A program made the position numbers and the translations under genes. DNA of 43,719 bases from Bryobacterales bacterium (GTDB lineage: Bacteria; Acidobacteriota; Terriglobia; Bryobacterales; Bryobacteraceae): NCBI GenBank assembly GCA_026954325.1, contig JAIXKK010000227.1, forward strand, positions 1-43,719. The letters run 5' to 3'. Shown here in pieces: positions 1-7,657 of this stretch. A model generated the notes under the pieces. That model worked only from the letters and a program-made list of their open reading frames with translations, was not told the DNA's origin and made no database searches. The first letter of the stretch is position 1, and each line of letters begins with the position of its first letter.

Positions 1-1943
1 AGGTTGCCATCGGGCGACCACCACGGCCTGGTATCGCGGCTGTCGCTGATGGGGATCCAGTCGTTTTCCGCGGCCGCTTTTCCATCCCGGAGCGGAGCGA
101 TCCACAGGGGACTCCTCCCGTCATGCGGCAAGGCGAACGCCACCCATTGCTGGTCGGGTGAGATCTGCGCTGTGTAAATGGAGTGTTTCGGGTGTTGCAG
201 GAATACGGAGGATTGCCGGGTGTCCGGATCGAGAAACGCAAAGCGTATGGGACTTCCATACCAGTAAATGATCTTTCTGCTATCCGGGGTCCATCCAAAC
301 ACCGACGTGCTTCCCTTCTCGCCCGGCGCAACCAGTTGTACCGGTTCGCCGCCCTTCGCCGGCATCAGGTAGATGCTGTCCGGAAACAGGGAATACGCAA
401 CTCTGGCGCCATCCGGAGAGATTTTGGGGCGAGCGTATGTTTTCGAAAGTGTGGTTTCCTTCGCTGTCGCAACATCACGAAGCCGAATGGCGCTCTGAAC
501 AGGGTCGCATTGGCTGTACACAAGCCGGCGCCCTTCAGCGGAAATCGACGGGTTGTACTGTAATCCGCCGGAATGAGGCAACCGCTCCATTTTGCCCGCG
601 GCTTTCCCCGTGATCCGGTCAATCTTCAGCTTCCACATGTGGTAGACCGACTGGGTGCTGTCAAATACCAATCGCGGCCCCGCGCCCGCCCGCACGGATC
701 GGGCCGAACTCCCCGCCGTGAGCGGACGCGCCGGCCCCCTGGCTTTCCACTCCGGTCCCGCCAGATCGAGTTCCCAGATGCGCCCGTCGTAACAAAGCAA
801 CACCTTGCGGTCCGCGGGATCGACGCTCGAAAAGGAGAAGCTGGCTTGGGCTGTTTGCAGCTTCCATTGTTTCGCGAGGACTTCGGATGCTCCTGTCTTT
901 ATGGAAGGTCCACCAGCAACTGGAGTGACCCACAAATCGCGCGACGGGTTATTCGTGGAGGGCGACCCGACGAACAGGATGTGCGTTCCGTCGGGAGAGA
1001 AAGCCGGCCAGCAGGCCCAGGGGACATCCGTGGCCAGTTCCTTCGGCCTACCCCCAAGAACCGGAATGATGTAGATTCTCGACGCCGTCTGGAAATTGCC
1101 CCCGACACAGTAAGCGATGGATTTCCCGTCCGGCGAGAACCTCGGCCGGAACGCTCCGCGAACGAGTAACCGTTCCTCGCCGCCAAGCGTGGGAACCACG
1201 TAAACTCCCCCGCCATCCCGGTCGGAGCGGAACGCGATCTGCCCGCCGTCAGGCGAAAAATCGGGTGTATCATCGTTCGCCTCATGCGTGGTAAGCCGAA
1301 TGAGCTGGCTGCCTTCGGTGAGCGGATGAACCCAGATATCCAGGTTCTTTCCCGTCGCCCGATCCGATGCGTAAGCCACAAACTTTCCGTCGCGGGAAAG
1401 GGCCGGCGTGATGGTCACCCCTTCGTCAGCCGTGAGAGGATGCATGGCCAGTTGCGGGGCGGTTTTGGGCGGCCGGACCATGCCCCACCACAAAACGCCC
1501 GCCACGGCGGGCAGGACAACCACCGCGGCGGCAAAGGTGTTACGTTTCCGCCCGGACGGCGGCGGTAGAACCGCGGGCGGAATGATGTCAAGCCCGGAAA
1601 CCGGAGCCCGCGCAATCTCGCCGATGAACCGGTATCCCCTGCGCGGGACTGTTTCGATATAGCGCGGCGTTGCCGCCGAATCCCCCAGCGCCTCGCGGAT
1701 CTTGTTGATGGCGGCGTTCAAGCCATGGTCGAAGTCGACGAAGGTGTCTTCCCTCCACAGCAGGTTGCGGAGTTCTTCCCGGGTGGCGATCTCGCCCGGC
1801 CTGGAAACCAGGTAGTGAAGAATACGGAACGGTTGTTCGGCCAGTTTCAGGCGGATCCCGCTCTTGCGCAACTCGGCCAACTCGGGATTCAGTTCGAAAA
1901 CCCCGAAACGAATCACAGGCTCTTGCGGACCGGTCTGGGACAC
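1..1943 (-). CDS. Winged-helix / PD40 beta-propeller membrane regulator, copy A (C-terminus beyond window)
   Basis: This is the first member of a tandem pair; it begins with GTG at 1943 and runs off the left edge with 647 codons visible. The N-terminal ~100 residues read as an OmpR/PhoB-type winged helix (Trans_reg_C, ending in the typical VPRRGYRF). One membrane helix follows at about residues 135-157, then WD40-like PD40 repeats with recurrent SPDG motifs. Aligned base by base, it keeps a constant 2324-bp offset to copy B with no net indel, so the missing part should be about 77 residues. In the stretches I translated there is no stop. It differs from copy B mainly in the propeller (for example around residues 385-400). 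By family analogy with CadC/ToxR-like one-component regulators, it would bind DNA in the cytoplasm and sense something through an exported propeller; the ligand is unknown. Confidence 0.85.
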   Translation of the reverse strand, partial: MSQTGPQEPVIRFGVFELNPELAELRKSGIRLKLAEQPFRILHYLVSRPGEIATREELRNLLWREDTFVDFDHGLNAAINKIREALGDSAATPRYIETVPRRGYRFIGEIARAPVSGLDIIPPAVLPPPSGRKRNTFAAAVVVLPAVAGVLWWGMVRPPKTAPQLAMHPLTADEGVTITPALSRDGKFVAYASDRATGKNLDIWVHPLTEGSQLIRLTTHEANDDTPDFSPDGGQIAFRSDRDGGGVYVVPTLGGEERLLVRGAFRPRFSPDGKSIAYCVGGNFQTASRIYIIPVLGGRPKELATDVPWACWPAFSPDGTHILFVGSPSTNNPSRDLWVTPVAGGPSIKTGASEVLAKQWKLQTAQASFSFSSVDPADRKVLLCYDGRIWELDLAGPEWKARGPARPLTAGSSARSVRAGAGPRLVFDSTQSVYHMWKLKIDRITGKAAGKMERLPHSGGLQYNPSISAEGRRLVYSQCDPVQSAIRLRDVATAKETTLSKTYARPKISPDGARVAYSLFPDSIYLMPAKGGEPVQLVAPGEKGSTSVFGWTPDSRKIIYWYGSPIRFAFLDPDTRQSSVFLQHPKHSIYTAQISPDQQWVAFALPHDGRSPLWIAPLRDGKAAAENDWIPISDSRDTRPWWSPDGN

Positions 1944-1975
1944 GCGCGAATTCCCCGAATCAGTGAAAGCAATCG

Positions 1976-1984
1976 ATTATAGCA
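1976..1984 (-). promoter_or_regulatory. Extended -10 promoter of copy A
   Basis: On the minus strand this reads TGCTATAAT, a perfect -10 hexamer with the TGN extension, about 33 bp before the GTG start at 1943. A -35 hexamer is weak (GTCATG at a 17-bp spacing), as expected for an activator-dependent or extended -10 promoter. The same element is kept in copy B. Confidence 0.6.
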
Positions 1985-2012
1985 CGCGCTTTTGCACACA
2001 TGACCTTTCATG

Positions 2013-2042
2013 AGAAATATCGGAGAAATATCAAGAAATATC
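2013..2042 (-). repeat. Three phased direct repeats, candidate operator
   Basis: Three exact copies of AGAAATATC (plus-strand sense) start at 2013, 2024 and 2034, so spacing is 11 and 10 bp, one helical turn. They lie about 32-66 bp upstream of the -10 element of copy A. PhoB/OmpR-type winged helices are known to bind direct repeats at this spacing, and copy A encodes such a domain, so self-regulation is a reasonable inference. The copy B promoter has only one related unit (AGAAATGCC at 4337-4345). Confidence 0.5.
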
Positions 2043-2092
2043 GGTTACTCCTTCATCTTCTGACTGTTAGCTACTTTTGGACCGGCGCAACG

Positions 2093-4267
2093 CTACCTCT
2101 GTGGCTCACCAATCCAAACGTTGCCGGTGAATTCCCAGACGCCGAAAATCAGCCTGTCCGAAAGCGGCGCGGGGCCGAAGTTCTGAGTGGCTGGATCCAG
2201 CCCCATACGGACCCCATGCACGTGCTGGATAGCAAACGCTTCTCCCTTGGGCCTCTTGGTGGAGGGATCGAGAGGCTGCGCCCAGATACACTGGAAGCCG
2301 TCACGCTGGCTCCCCATGTAGAGGAGGTTGCCATCGGGCGACCACCACGGCCTGGTATCGCGGCTGTCGCTGATAGGGATCCAGTCGCTCTCCGCCGGCG
2401 CCCTTCCACCCCGGAGCGGAGCGATCCACAAGGGGCTCCGCCCGTCATGCGGCAAGGCGAACGCCACCCATTGCTGGTCGGGTGAGATCTGCGCGGTGTA
2501 AGTGGAGTATTTCGGATGTTGCAGGAACACGGAGGATTGCCGGGTATCCGGATCCAGAAACGCAAAGCGTCCGGGGCTTCCATACCAGTAAATGATCTTC
2601 CTGCTATCGGGAGTCCAGCCAAACACCGACGTGCTTTCCTTCTCGCCCGGCGCAACCATTTGTACCGGTTCGCCGCCCTTCGCCGGCATCAGGTAGATGC
2701 TGTCCGGAAACAGGGAATACGCAACTCTGGCGCCATCCGGAGAGATTTTGGGGCGAGCACTGGCTTTGAAAAGCGTAGTTTCCTTCGTGGTGGTGAGATC
2801 ACGAAGACGAATGGTCTTCCGATCAGGATCGTCCTGGCTGTACACAAGCCAGCGTCCATCAGCGGAAATCGACGGGTTGTACTGTGATCCGCCGGAATGA
2901 GGCAACCGTTCCATTTTGCCGGCGGCTTGCCCCGTGGTCCGGTCGATTTTCAGCTTCCACAGGTGGTAGACCAACTGCGTGCTGTCAAAAACCAATTGCG
3001 AGCCCGCGCCCGCCCGCACGGATCGAGCCGAACTCCCCGTGGTGAGCGGACGCGCCGGCCCCCTGGCTTTCCACTCCGGCCCCGCCAGATCGAGTTCCCA
3101 GATGCGCCCGTCGTAGCAAAGCAAAACCTTGCCGTCCCCTGGATCGGCGCTAAAAAAATAACCACCGACCTGGGCTATGCGCACCCCCCATTGTTGTGCG
3201 AGGATCTCGGATGCTCCTGTCTTTATGGAAGGTCCCCCAGCGACAGGAGTGACCCACAAATCGCGCGACGGGTTATTCGTGGCGGGCGACCCGGTGAACA
3301 GGATGTGCGTTCCGTCGGAAGAGAATGCCGGCCAGCAGGCCCAGGGGACATCCGTTGCCAGTTCCTTCGGCCTGCCCCCGAGAACCGGAATGATGTAGAT
3401 TCTCGACGGCGTCATGAAATTGCCCCCGACACAGTAGGCGATGGATTTCCCGTCCGGCGAGAACCTCGCCCGGGCCGCTCCGCGAACCAGCAACCGTTCC
3501 TCGCCGCCAAGCGTGGGAACCACGTAAATTCCCCCGCCATCCCGTGCCGAGCGGAACAGGATCTGCCCGCCGTCCGGCGAAAAATCGGGTGTATCATCGT
3601 TCGCCTCATGCGTGGTAAGCCGAATGGGCTGGCTGCCTTCGGTGAGCGGATGAACCCAGATATCCAGGTTCTTTCCCGTCGCCCGATCCGATGCGTAAGC
3701 CACAAACTTTCCGTCGCGGGAAAGGGCCGGCGTGATGGTCACCCCTTCGTCAGCCGTGAGAGGATGCATGGCCAGTTGCGGGGCGGTTTTGGGCGGCCGG
3801 ACCATGCCCCACCACAAAACGCCCGCCACGGCGGGCAGGACAACCACCGCGGCGGCAAAGGTGTTACGTTTCCGCCCGGACGGCGGCGGTAGAACCGCGG
3901 GCGGAATGATGTCAAGCCCGGAAACCGGAGCCCGCGCAATCTCGCCGATGAACCGGTATCCCCTGCGCGGGACTGTTTCGATATAGCGCGGCGTTGCCGC
4001 CGAATCCCCCAGCGCCTCGCGGATCTTGTTGATGGCGGCGTTCAAGCCATGGTCGAAGTCGACGAAGGTGTCTTCGCTCCACAGCAGGTTCCGCAGTTCT
4101 TCCCGGGTGACGATCTCGCCCGGCCTGCAAACCAGGTGGTGAAGAATACGAAACGGTTGTTCGGCCAGTTTCAGGCGGATCCCGCTCTTGCGCAACTCGG
4201 CCACGTCGGGATTCAGTTCGAAAACCCCGAAGCGGATCGAACGCTCTCGCGGACCGGTCTGGGACAT
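2093..4267 (-). CDS. Winged-helix / PD40 beta-propeller membrane regulator, copy B
   Basis: This is a complete 724-residue protein starting with ATG at 4267. Residues ~10-105 form an OmpR/PhoB-type winged helix (motifs AEQPFRIL, EELRNLLW, INKIREAL, VPRRGYRF). A Pro-rich linker and one transmembrane helix follow at about 135-157 (alanine/valine-rich, ending LWWGMV). The remainder is a periplasmic TolB-like propeller with repeated SPDG/SADG motifs and no enzymatic residues that I recognise. The topology is therefore cytoplasmic DNA-binding domain, single membrane pass, exported sensor. It lies head-to-tail behind copy A with its own promoter. Such proteins are abundant in Acidobacteriota and their signals are generally unknown. 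Annotations as TolB or CadC-like would describe the same protein. Confidence 0.9.
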   Translation of the reverse strand: MSQTGPRERSIRFGVFELNPDVAELRKSGIRLKLAEQPFRILHHLVCRPGEIVTREELRNLLWSEDTFVDFDHGLNAAINKIREALGDSAATPRYIETVPRRGYRFIGEIARAPVSGLDIIPPAVLPPPSGRKRNTFAAAVVVLPAVAGVLWWGMVRPPKTAPQLAMHPLTADEGVTITPALSRDGKFVAYASDRATGKNLDIWVHPLTEGSQPIRLTTHEANDDTPDFSPDGGQILFRSARDGGGIYVVPTLGGEERLLVRGAARARFSPDGKSIAYCVGGNFMTPSRIYIIPVLGGRPKELATDVPWACWPAFSSDGTHILFTGSPATNNPSRDLWVTPVAGGPSIKTGASEILAQQWGVRIAQVGGYFFSADPGDGKVLLCYDGRIWELDLAGPEWKARGPARPLTTGSSARSVRAGAGSQLVFDSTQLVYHLWKLKIDRTTGQAAGKMERLPHSGGSQYNPSISADGRWLVYSQDDPDRKTIRLRDLTTTKETTLFKASARPKISPDGARVAYSLFPDSIYLMPAKGGEPVQMVAPGEKESTSVFGWTPDSRKIIYWYGSPGRFAFLDPDTRQSSVFLQHPKYSTYTAQISPDQQWVAFALPHDGRSPLWIAPLRGGRAPAESDWIPISDSRDTRPWWSPDGNLLYMGSQRDGFQCIWAQPLDPSTKRPKGEAFAIQHVHGVRMGLDPATQNFGPAPLSDRLIFGVWEFTGNVWIGEPQR

Positions 4268-4299
4268 GCGCGAGTTCCCCGAATCAGTGAAAACGATCG

Positions 4300-4308
4300 A
4301 TTATAACA
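4300..4308 (-). promoter_or_regulatory. Extended -10 promoter of copy B
   Basis: On the minus strand this reads TGTTATAAT, again TGN plus a perfect TATAAT, about 33 bp before the ATG at 4267. It is the counterpart of the element at 1976-1984. Only one degenerate AGAAAT unit (4337-4345) lies upstream, so the two copies probably differ in regulation. Confidence 0.6.
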
Positions 4309-4458
4309 CGCGCTTCTGTGCTCATGACATTGGATGAGAAATGCCGGTTATTCCTTTATCTTCTGACTATTAGCCGCCGAGGTCGAAAAATTTCATGATG
4401 AGGCATTTCCGAGACTGCGCCCATGGAGGTAGCCACCGCACGGCCCCAAAGTGCGGAC

Positions 4459-5127
4459 ATGACACAAAGCGCCTTCTGGTTGTTTTTGACGATGTTGCCC
4501 GCATTCGCGCATGACGCCGAACCTCCCACAGTCACCGTTCATCTTTACAACCTGGCGGGGGTCCCGGACGGCATTCTCAACCGGGCTACCGGCATTGTTC
4601 ACCACCTCTACGCCGGGACGGGAGTGGAATTGAAATGGGTCCGTCAGACGGCTTCCGTCGCCAGGCTTGGCGAGGGCAACGCCTTCCGCCCCAGCGCCAC
4701 GCCGGCGGAAGTGTCTGTCCGGCTGCTGCCGAAGGAGCTTTCTGACGGGCTGGTCCGGTCCGGGTCGGCAAAGCTCGGGTTTGTCTATCCGGCGGAGAAG
4801 AACGCGTATCGCTACCTGGCGACGGTGCTCTACGACCGGGTGGAACGGGCAGCCAGGGAACTTTACGATATCCCCTTGCCCCTGCTGTTGGGCTACATCA
4901 TGGCTCACGAACTGGGCCACCTGCTGCTGGGACCGGACGCGCACGCAAGAGGGACAATCATGGCGTGCCCGTGGGATACCGGCGAATTCCGGTTCGTCAA
5001 ACGCGACCAGCTCCGCTTCAATCAGAAGCAGCGGGTGGAACTACGCTCTCAGGTATCCGGCCGCCTCGAGGCCGCCGCGCGGCGGGTGACGGCGGATGTC
5101 GCGGGACGTGTCGTCCCTGGAAATTGA
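4459..5127 (+). CDS. Secreted HExxH zincin-like putative metallopeptidase
   Basis: The protein is 222 residues if started at the ATG at 4459, which places a hydrophobic signal peptide (FWLFLTMLPAFA) at the very N-terminus. An in-frame ATG at 4423 would add 12 polar residues and is less likely. A helix carrying HELGH sits at residues 150-154, followed by LLLGPDAH and then GTIM about a dozen residues on. This resembles a HExxH zinc site with a Met-turn, but the spacing does not fit the metzincin HExxHxxGxxH exactly. Small secreted proteins with this HE(I/L)GHLLLG signature are common in Acidobacteriota and have no assigned substrate. It is divergent from copy B and convergent with hicAB. Protease activity is inferred from the motif only. 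Confidence 0.75.
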   Translation: MTQSAFWLFLTMLPAFAHDAEPPTVTVHLYNLAGVPDGILNRATGIVHHLYAGTGVELKWVRQTASVARLGEGNAFRPSATPAEVSVRLLPKELSDGLVRSGSAKLGFVYPAEKNAYRYLATVLYDRVERAARELYDIPLPLLLGYIMAHELGHLLLGPDAHARGTIMACPWDTGEFRFVKRDQLRFNQKQRVELRSQVSGRLEAAARRVTADVAGRVVPGN

Positions 5128-5152
5128 GGGGAAGCACGGCCTCGAAACACAC

Positions 5153-5512
5153 CTATGAGGCGCGCCGTTTGCCCAGCCCCTCGGCGATCATTGCCGTAAC
5201 GAGAGCGTTCAGGCTGACACCCTCCTGCCTTGCTCGCGCGACGAGCCGGGCGTGCAGGCTTCGCGGCACACGTTGCCGCCACTGCCCGCTGGCTTCGCTT
5301 GGTTTCGGAACAGGGTCGCCATGTTTGGCGCAATCGAGCAGATACGATTTGACCGCGTCGCATCCATTCATGAGGGCTTCTTCAGGAGTATTCCCGTCCG
5401 AAATGCAACCCGGCAGATCCGGATACTCGATCGCGAACCCGCCACCATCCTCTTCGGAAAGCGGGCGAATCGTGAACGGGTAGGAGTTGATGAGTGTCTT
5501 GTCAATCTTCAT
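5153..5512 (-). CDS. hicB: HicB-family antitoxin
   Basis: The protein has 119 residues, starting with MKIDKTL at 5512. The N-terminal part (residues ~10-70) is a HicB fold, with GGFAIEYPDLPGC followed by SDGNTPEEAL, a partly degenerate RNase H-like domain that masks the toxin. The C-terminal ~35 residues (VPRSLHARLVARARQEGVSL) are a ribbon-helix-helix DNA-binding domain, typical of HicB proteins that repress their own operon. The start overlaps the end of hicA by 11 bp, so the two are translationally coupled with the toxin first. A longer open frame continues upstream to 5929, but it merely reads through hicA in another frame and is not coding. Confidence 0.9.
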   Translation of the reverse strand: MKIDKTLINSYPFTIRPLSEEDGGGFAIEYPDLPGCISDGNTPEEALMNGCDAVKSYLLDCAKHGDPVPKPSEASGQWRQRVPRSLHARLVARARQEGVSLNALVTAMIAEGLGKRRAS

Positions 5513-5747
5513 TGTTTTCACCTGCCCGGCCGGCGAAGTCCACAAATAGCCGCACATAGACGGGCTTGATGGGCCGGCGCGCCGGCACGGAGAGCCTTCC
5601 AGCATTGGGATGCCTAAACACGACATGGCTGGTCCCGTGCTGATCGTAGCTGATACCCAGGCTGTCCGCGACAACCTTGAAGTCCTCGATCCGCCAGTCA
5701 TGCGGAGTTCGGCGCATCCTGGCGATGAGTTTCCTCGCGTTGGACAC
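5502..5747 (-). CDS. hicA: HicA-family mRNA interferase toxin
   Basis: The protein has 81 residues with a GTG start at 5747. The core carries GTSHVVFRHP, matching the conserved G-[ST]-H-x-x-[FY] segment whose histidine is catalytic in HicA, in the double-stranded-RNA-binding-like fold. Family members cleave mRNA when free of HicB. The C-terminal SVPARRPIKPVYVRLFVDF is also typical of the longer HicA subtype. It is the upstream gene of the hicAB operon. Its promoter must lie within the decayed hicB-like sequence at 5753-5977, because the two start almost back to back. Confidence 0.88.
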   Translation of the reverse strand: MSNARKLIARMRRTPHDWRIEDFKVVADSLGISYDQHGTSHVVFRHPNAGRLSVPARRPIKPVYVRLFVDFAGRAGENNED

Positions 5748-5752
5748 ACCTG

Positions 5753-5977
5753 TATGGTATCACCGGCGATACCAATCTTGTTATTGACCCTAATACTGAA
5801 GCCGGCGTTGAGTGGTGGGCTGAAATCGAATCCATACCCGGCGTGATGGCGTATGGTGAAACGCGCGAGACAGCCGTAGCCAATGCTCGCTCCCTGGCTC
5901 TGCGGGTGGCCGCCGATTGCCTCGATCACGGGGAAGAAACGCCTTCCGCGCTCGCCCGAATCTTCACGCTTGCATGA
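5753..5977 (+). pseudogene. Remnant of a second HicB-type antitoxin gene, start codon lost
   Basis: An open frame of about 74 codons ends at TGA 5975-5977 and reads as a HicB/UPF0150 protein: a strand, then IPGVMAYGETRETAVANARS, then LALRVAADCLDHGEE. This matches the subtype with the sequence LPGVLAYG...ALALRVLAD...HGE that I know from intact antitoxins. No ATG, GTG or TTG lies in frame between the preceding TGA and the first conserved block; the first in-frame starts (GTG/ATG at about 5843-5848) are inside the conserved core. The sequence begins three bases after the opposite-strand hicA start, so its 5' end was probably removed by the rearrangement that placed hicAB here. A rare CTG start at 5750 cannot be excluded. 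Confidence 0.65.
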
Positions 5978-6036
5978 GCCGCCGGCCTTCCGTCAAAGCG
6001 AGGAAGGTTCTGGCTGCCCTGCCGCCACTCATTTAG
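5974..6036 (+). pseudogene. Truncated HicA remnant paired with the hicB relic
   Basis: The ATG at 5974 overlaps the stop of the hicB relic by four bases (ATGA), the usual arrangement of a hicBA pair. The 20 codons read as MSRRPSVKARKVLAALPPLI. The first 16 match the start of the HicA subtype that begins S-x-W-P-S-x-K-A-R-x-V-L-A-A-L, after which the homology stops and a TAG follows at 6034-6036. The rest of the toxin, including the catalytic His, is absent, and the neighbouring PQQ gene ends at 6029. This is my reading of a very short sequence. Confidence 0.55.
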
Positions 6037-7579
6037 GCAGCCCGAAGCAGTACACGTTCGAGTCATGATCCACGGCGAACACCTTCCCGTTGGACACCGC
6101 CAGCCCGGTGAAATGCACCCAGGAAGTCATGGCGTCTCCGCTGTTGTACAATTCTTTCCCGGTCCAGGCATCGAGCGCCTTGAGCACGGCCGGGTGCGTG
6201 TTTTCGAGCCGCCGCGCCTCGCCGCCCTTCTGCACCGCGTTCTCGCCGGTGGACAGCGCAAACACGACTCCGTTCGCGATCACCACTCCGTCGGGAAGAT
6301 CGAAATCGCCGGAAATCCACGCCGGCTCCAACACGGGATTGTGCGTGCGCGGATCGGCCACCACCTTGAACGCCATCACGCTGCCGTGCGGATTGGCGCC
6401 GTTGGTGATGGGATACTTCGGTCCCGCCGCGGCGGGCGGGCCGCCCATGGGCACATACAACCAGGTCTGCCCGGTCTCATCCCGGGCGGTGGAAAGGCCG
6501 CCCCAGATCCCCAGGCCTTCGCAGCAGACCGCTTTATCATTGCCCAGCCTGGGTGACACGTATAGCGGCGTCTGGTGATCGGCGCCTCCCAGTTTGTCCG
6601 CATCGAGAAGGGTGACCACGCCTTCCTTGGCGCCGTGCGCCACCAGGTTGCGGTTGCGCCAGCCGAAGTACACCGGACTCGCCGAGCCCAGGTCGAAATC
6701 CTTCTTCCGCAAATACTGCCAGTTGGGCGGCAGATAGTAATCCACCAGGTTCAACTCGCCCACTGATACAGCCGCAACCGTGTTGGAGTAGTCTCCGGCG
6801 ATGGGATCGAAAAAGCCGTCGGCTGTCCCGCCATACACACGTCCGTTCGTGCCGATGACCGCTCCGCCTCTTCCCCAGATTCCCGCCGTGTTGGTGTTGG
6901 AAAGCAGCATCTGGCGCACCACCGGATGATGCGCATCCTTGACATCAACCGCGTAAAATCCCGAGATTCCGTTTCCGCAGCCCTGGGCCAGCACGGTGTA
7001 GATGGTTCCATCCACCAGGTTGAGGCTCCAGTTCTTGGAGTACGGCGCCACGAACTGCACCGGACCGTAGCGCACCCGGCCGCTGCCGAGATCGAGCCCG
7101 TAGAGCGCCCCGTCGCCCGCGATCACGTACAACCGGTTGGCGCTCTTGTCGATGACCGGCGTCGCGGTAATGCCGTTGGGGCACAGGAACGTGCCCTGGT
7201 ATCCGCCTTTGCCGGGCAGCACGACGTACTTGAATTGATGGGTCCACAATTCCTCGCCCGTTTCCGCATCCAGGGCGAATACGGCGCCGCCGATACCGGC
7301 CACGTAGACTACGGAACGCGGCCCGCGAGTTGTCGAGATGTCGCCGGCCGCCACCGGAGCCGTCAAGGCAGACAGGCTATAAGACGCGTTGTTGAGCTTC
7401 GCCTTCCATTTCAAGCCGAGATTCGATACGTTGCCGGGCGCCAGCGCCGTTTCCTCGAAAGCCCAGCCATCCCGCTGGGGGCCGTGGGCGAAGGTGAGCC
7501 AATCCCCAGCCATGCCGGCGGCGGCCGGCAGCAGCGCCAGGACTGTCGTGGCGCGCCAGGTCTGTGAAAAAAGATTCAT
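6029..7579 (-). CDS. Secreted PQQ-like beta-propeller protein
   Basis: The protein has 516 residues with an N-terminal signal peptide (cleavage probably near AAAGMAG). It carries several PQQ-type blades, for example VFALDAETGEELWTHQF, LYGLDLGSGRVRYGP and LKALDAWTGKELYNSG. The pattern resembles the propeller of quinoprotein dehydrogenases or BamB-like scaffolds. There is a vicinal Cys-Cys (VCCEGLG). A vicinal disulfide is a hallmark of quinoprotein alcohol dehydrogenases, but the context here is different, so catalysis is unproven. There is no haem c motif. It is divergent from the APC permease, with 78 bp between them. The first 8 bp beyond the stop run into the hicA remnant. Probable location is the periplasm. 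Confidence 0.82.
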   Translation of the reverse strand: MNLFSQTWRATTVLALLPAAAGMAGDWLTFAHGPQRDGWAFEETALAPGNVSNLGLKWKAKLNNASYSLSALTAPVAAGDISTTRGPRSVVYVAGIGGAVFALDAETGEELWTHQFKYVVLPGKGGYQGTFLCPNGITATPVIDKSANRLYVIAGDGALYGLDLGSGRVRYGPVQFVAPYSKNWSLNLVDGTIYTVLAQGCGNGISGFYAVDVKDAHHPVVRQMLLSNTNTAGIWGRGGAVIGTNGRVYGGTADGFFDPIAGDYSNTVAAVSVGELNLVDYYLPPNWQYLRKKDFDLGSASPVYFGWRNRNLVAHGAKEGVVTLLDADKLGGADHQTPLYVSPRLGNDKAVCCEGLGIWGGLSTARDETGQTWLYVPMGGPPAAAGPKYPITNGANPHGSVMAFKVVADPRTHNPVLEPAWISGDFDLPDGVVIANGVVFALSTGENAVQKGGEARRLENTHPAVLKALDAWTGKELYNSGDAMTSWVHFTGLAVSNGKVFAVDHDSNVYCFGLPK

Positions 7580-7590
7580 GGCAAGACCAT

Positions 7591-7600
7591 GAGTATACTC
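7591..7600 (+). promoter_or_regulatory. Palindrome GAGTATACTC with TATACT -10-like core
   Basis: This is a perfect 10-bp palindrome in the divergent gap between the PQQ-propeller gene and the permease. The contained TATACT (7594-7599) could be the -10 of the permease gene at 7658. An identical palindrome occurs at 8995-9004 before the next transcription unit. Confidence 0.35.
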
Positions 7601-7615
7601 CGTATCGAAACAACG

Positions 7616-7633
7616 CCGGGCTCATCAGCCCGG
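7616..7633 (+). other. Leader hairpin before the permease gene
   Basis: A 7-bp perfect stem (CCGGGCT/AGCCCGG) with a CATC loop sits in the presumed 5' leader of the permease mRNA. It is not followed by a T-run, so it is more likely a leader structure than a terminator. Confidence 0.35.
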
Positions 7634-7657
7634 GAAATTTGAGATGATGACGGGCTA

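Larger units (their letters stand above)
1..4374. repeat. Tandem duplication of a gene plus promoter (two ~2.3-kb units)
   Basis: Unit A (1 to 2071, left end outside the window) and unit B (2093 to 4374) are aligned at a 2324-bp offset throughout the coding region and on into the upstream region, to a shared TTAGC. Beyond that point the sequences are unrelated. In the upstream region the offset drops to 2303 because unit A has 21 extra bases, exactly two of the phased repeat units. Similarity is uneven: most of the gene is visibly diverged, but 1304-1751 is identical to 3628-4075. Confidence 0.85.

Noticed and set aside
183..887. Plus-strand frames seen similarly in both duplicated units (183-563 and 2516-2887)
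   Set aside because: They are conserved only because the underlying minus-strand genes are duplicated; no start context or family match.
5513..5929. Upstream extension of hicB to a start at 5929
   Set aside because: It reads through hicA in another frame; the HicB family starts at 5512 with overlap of the hicA stop.
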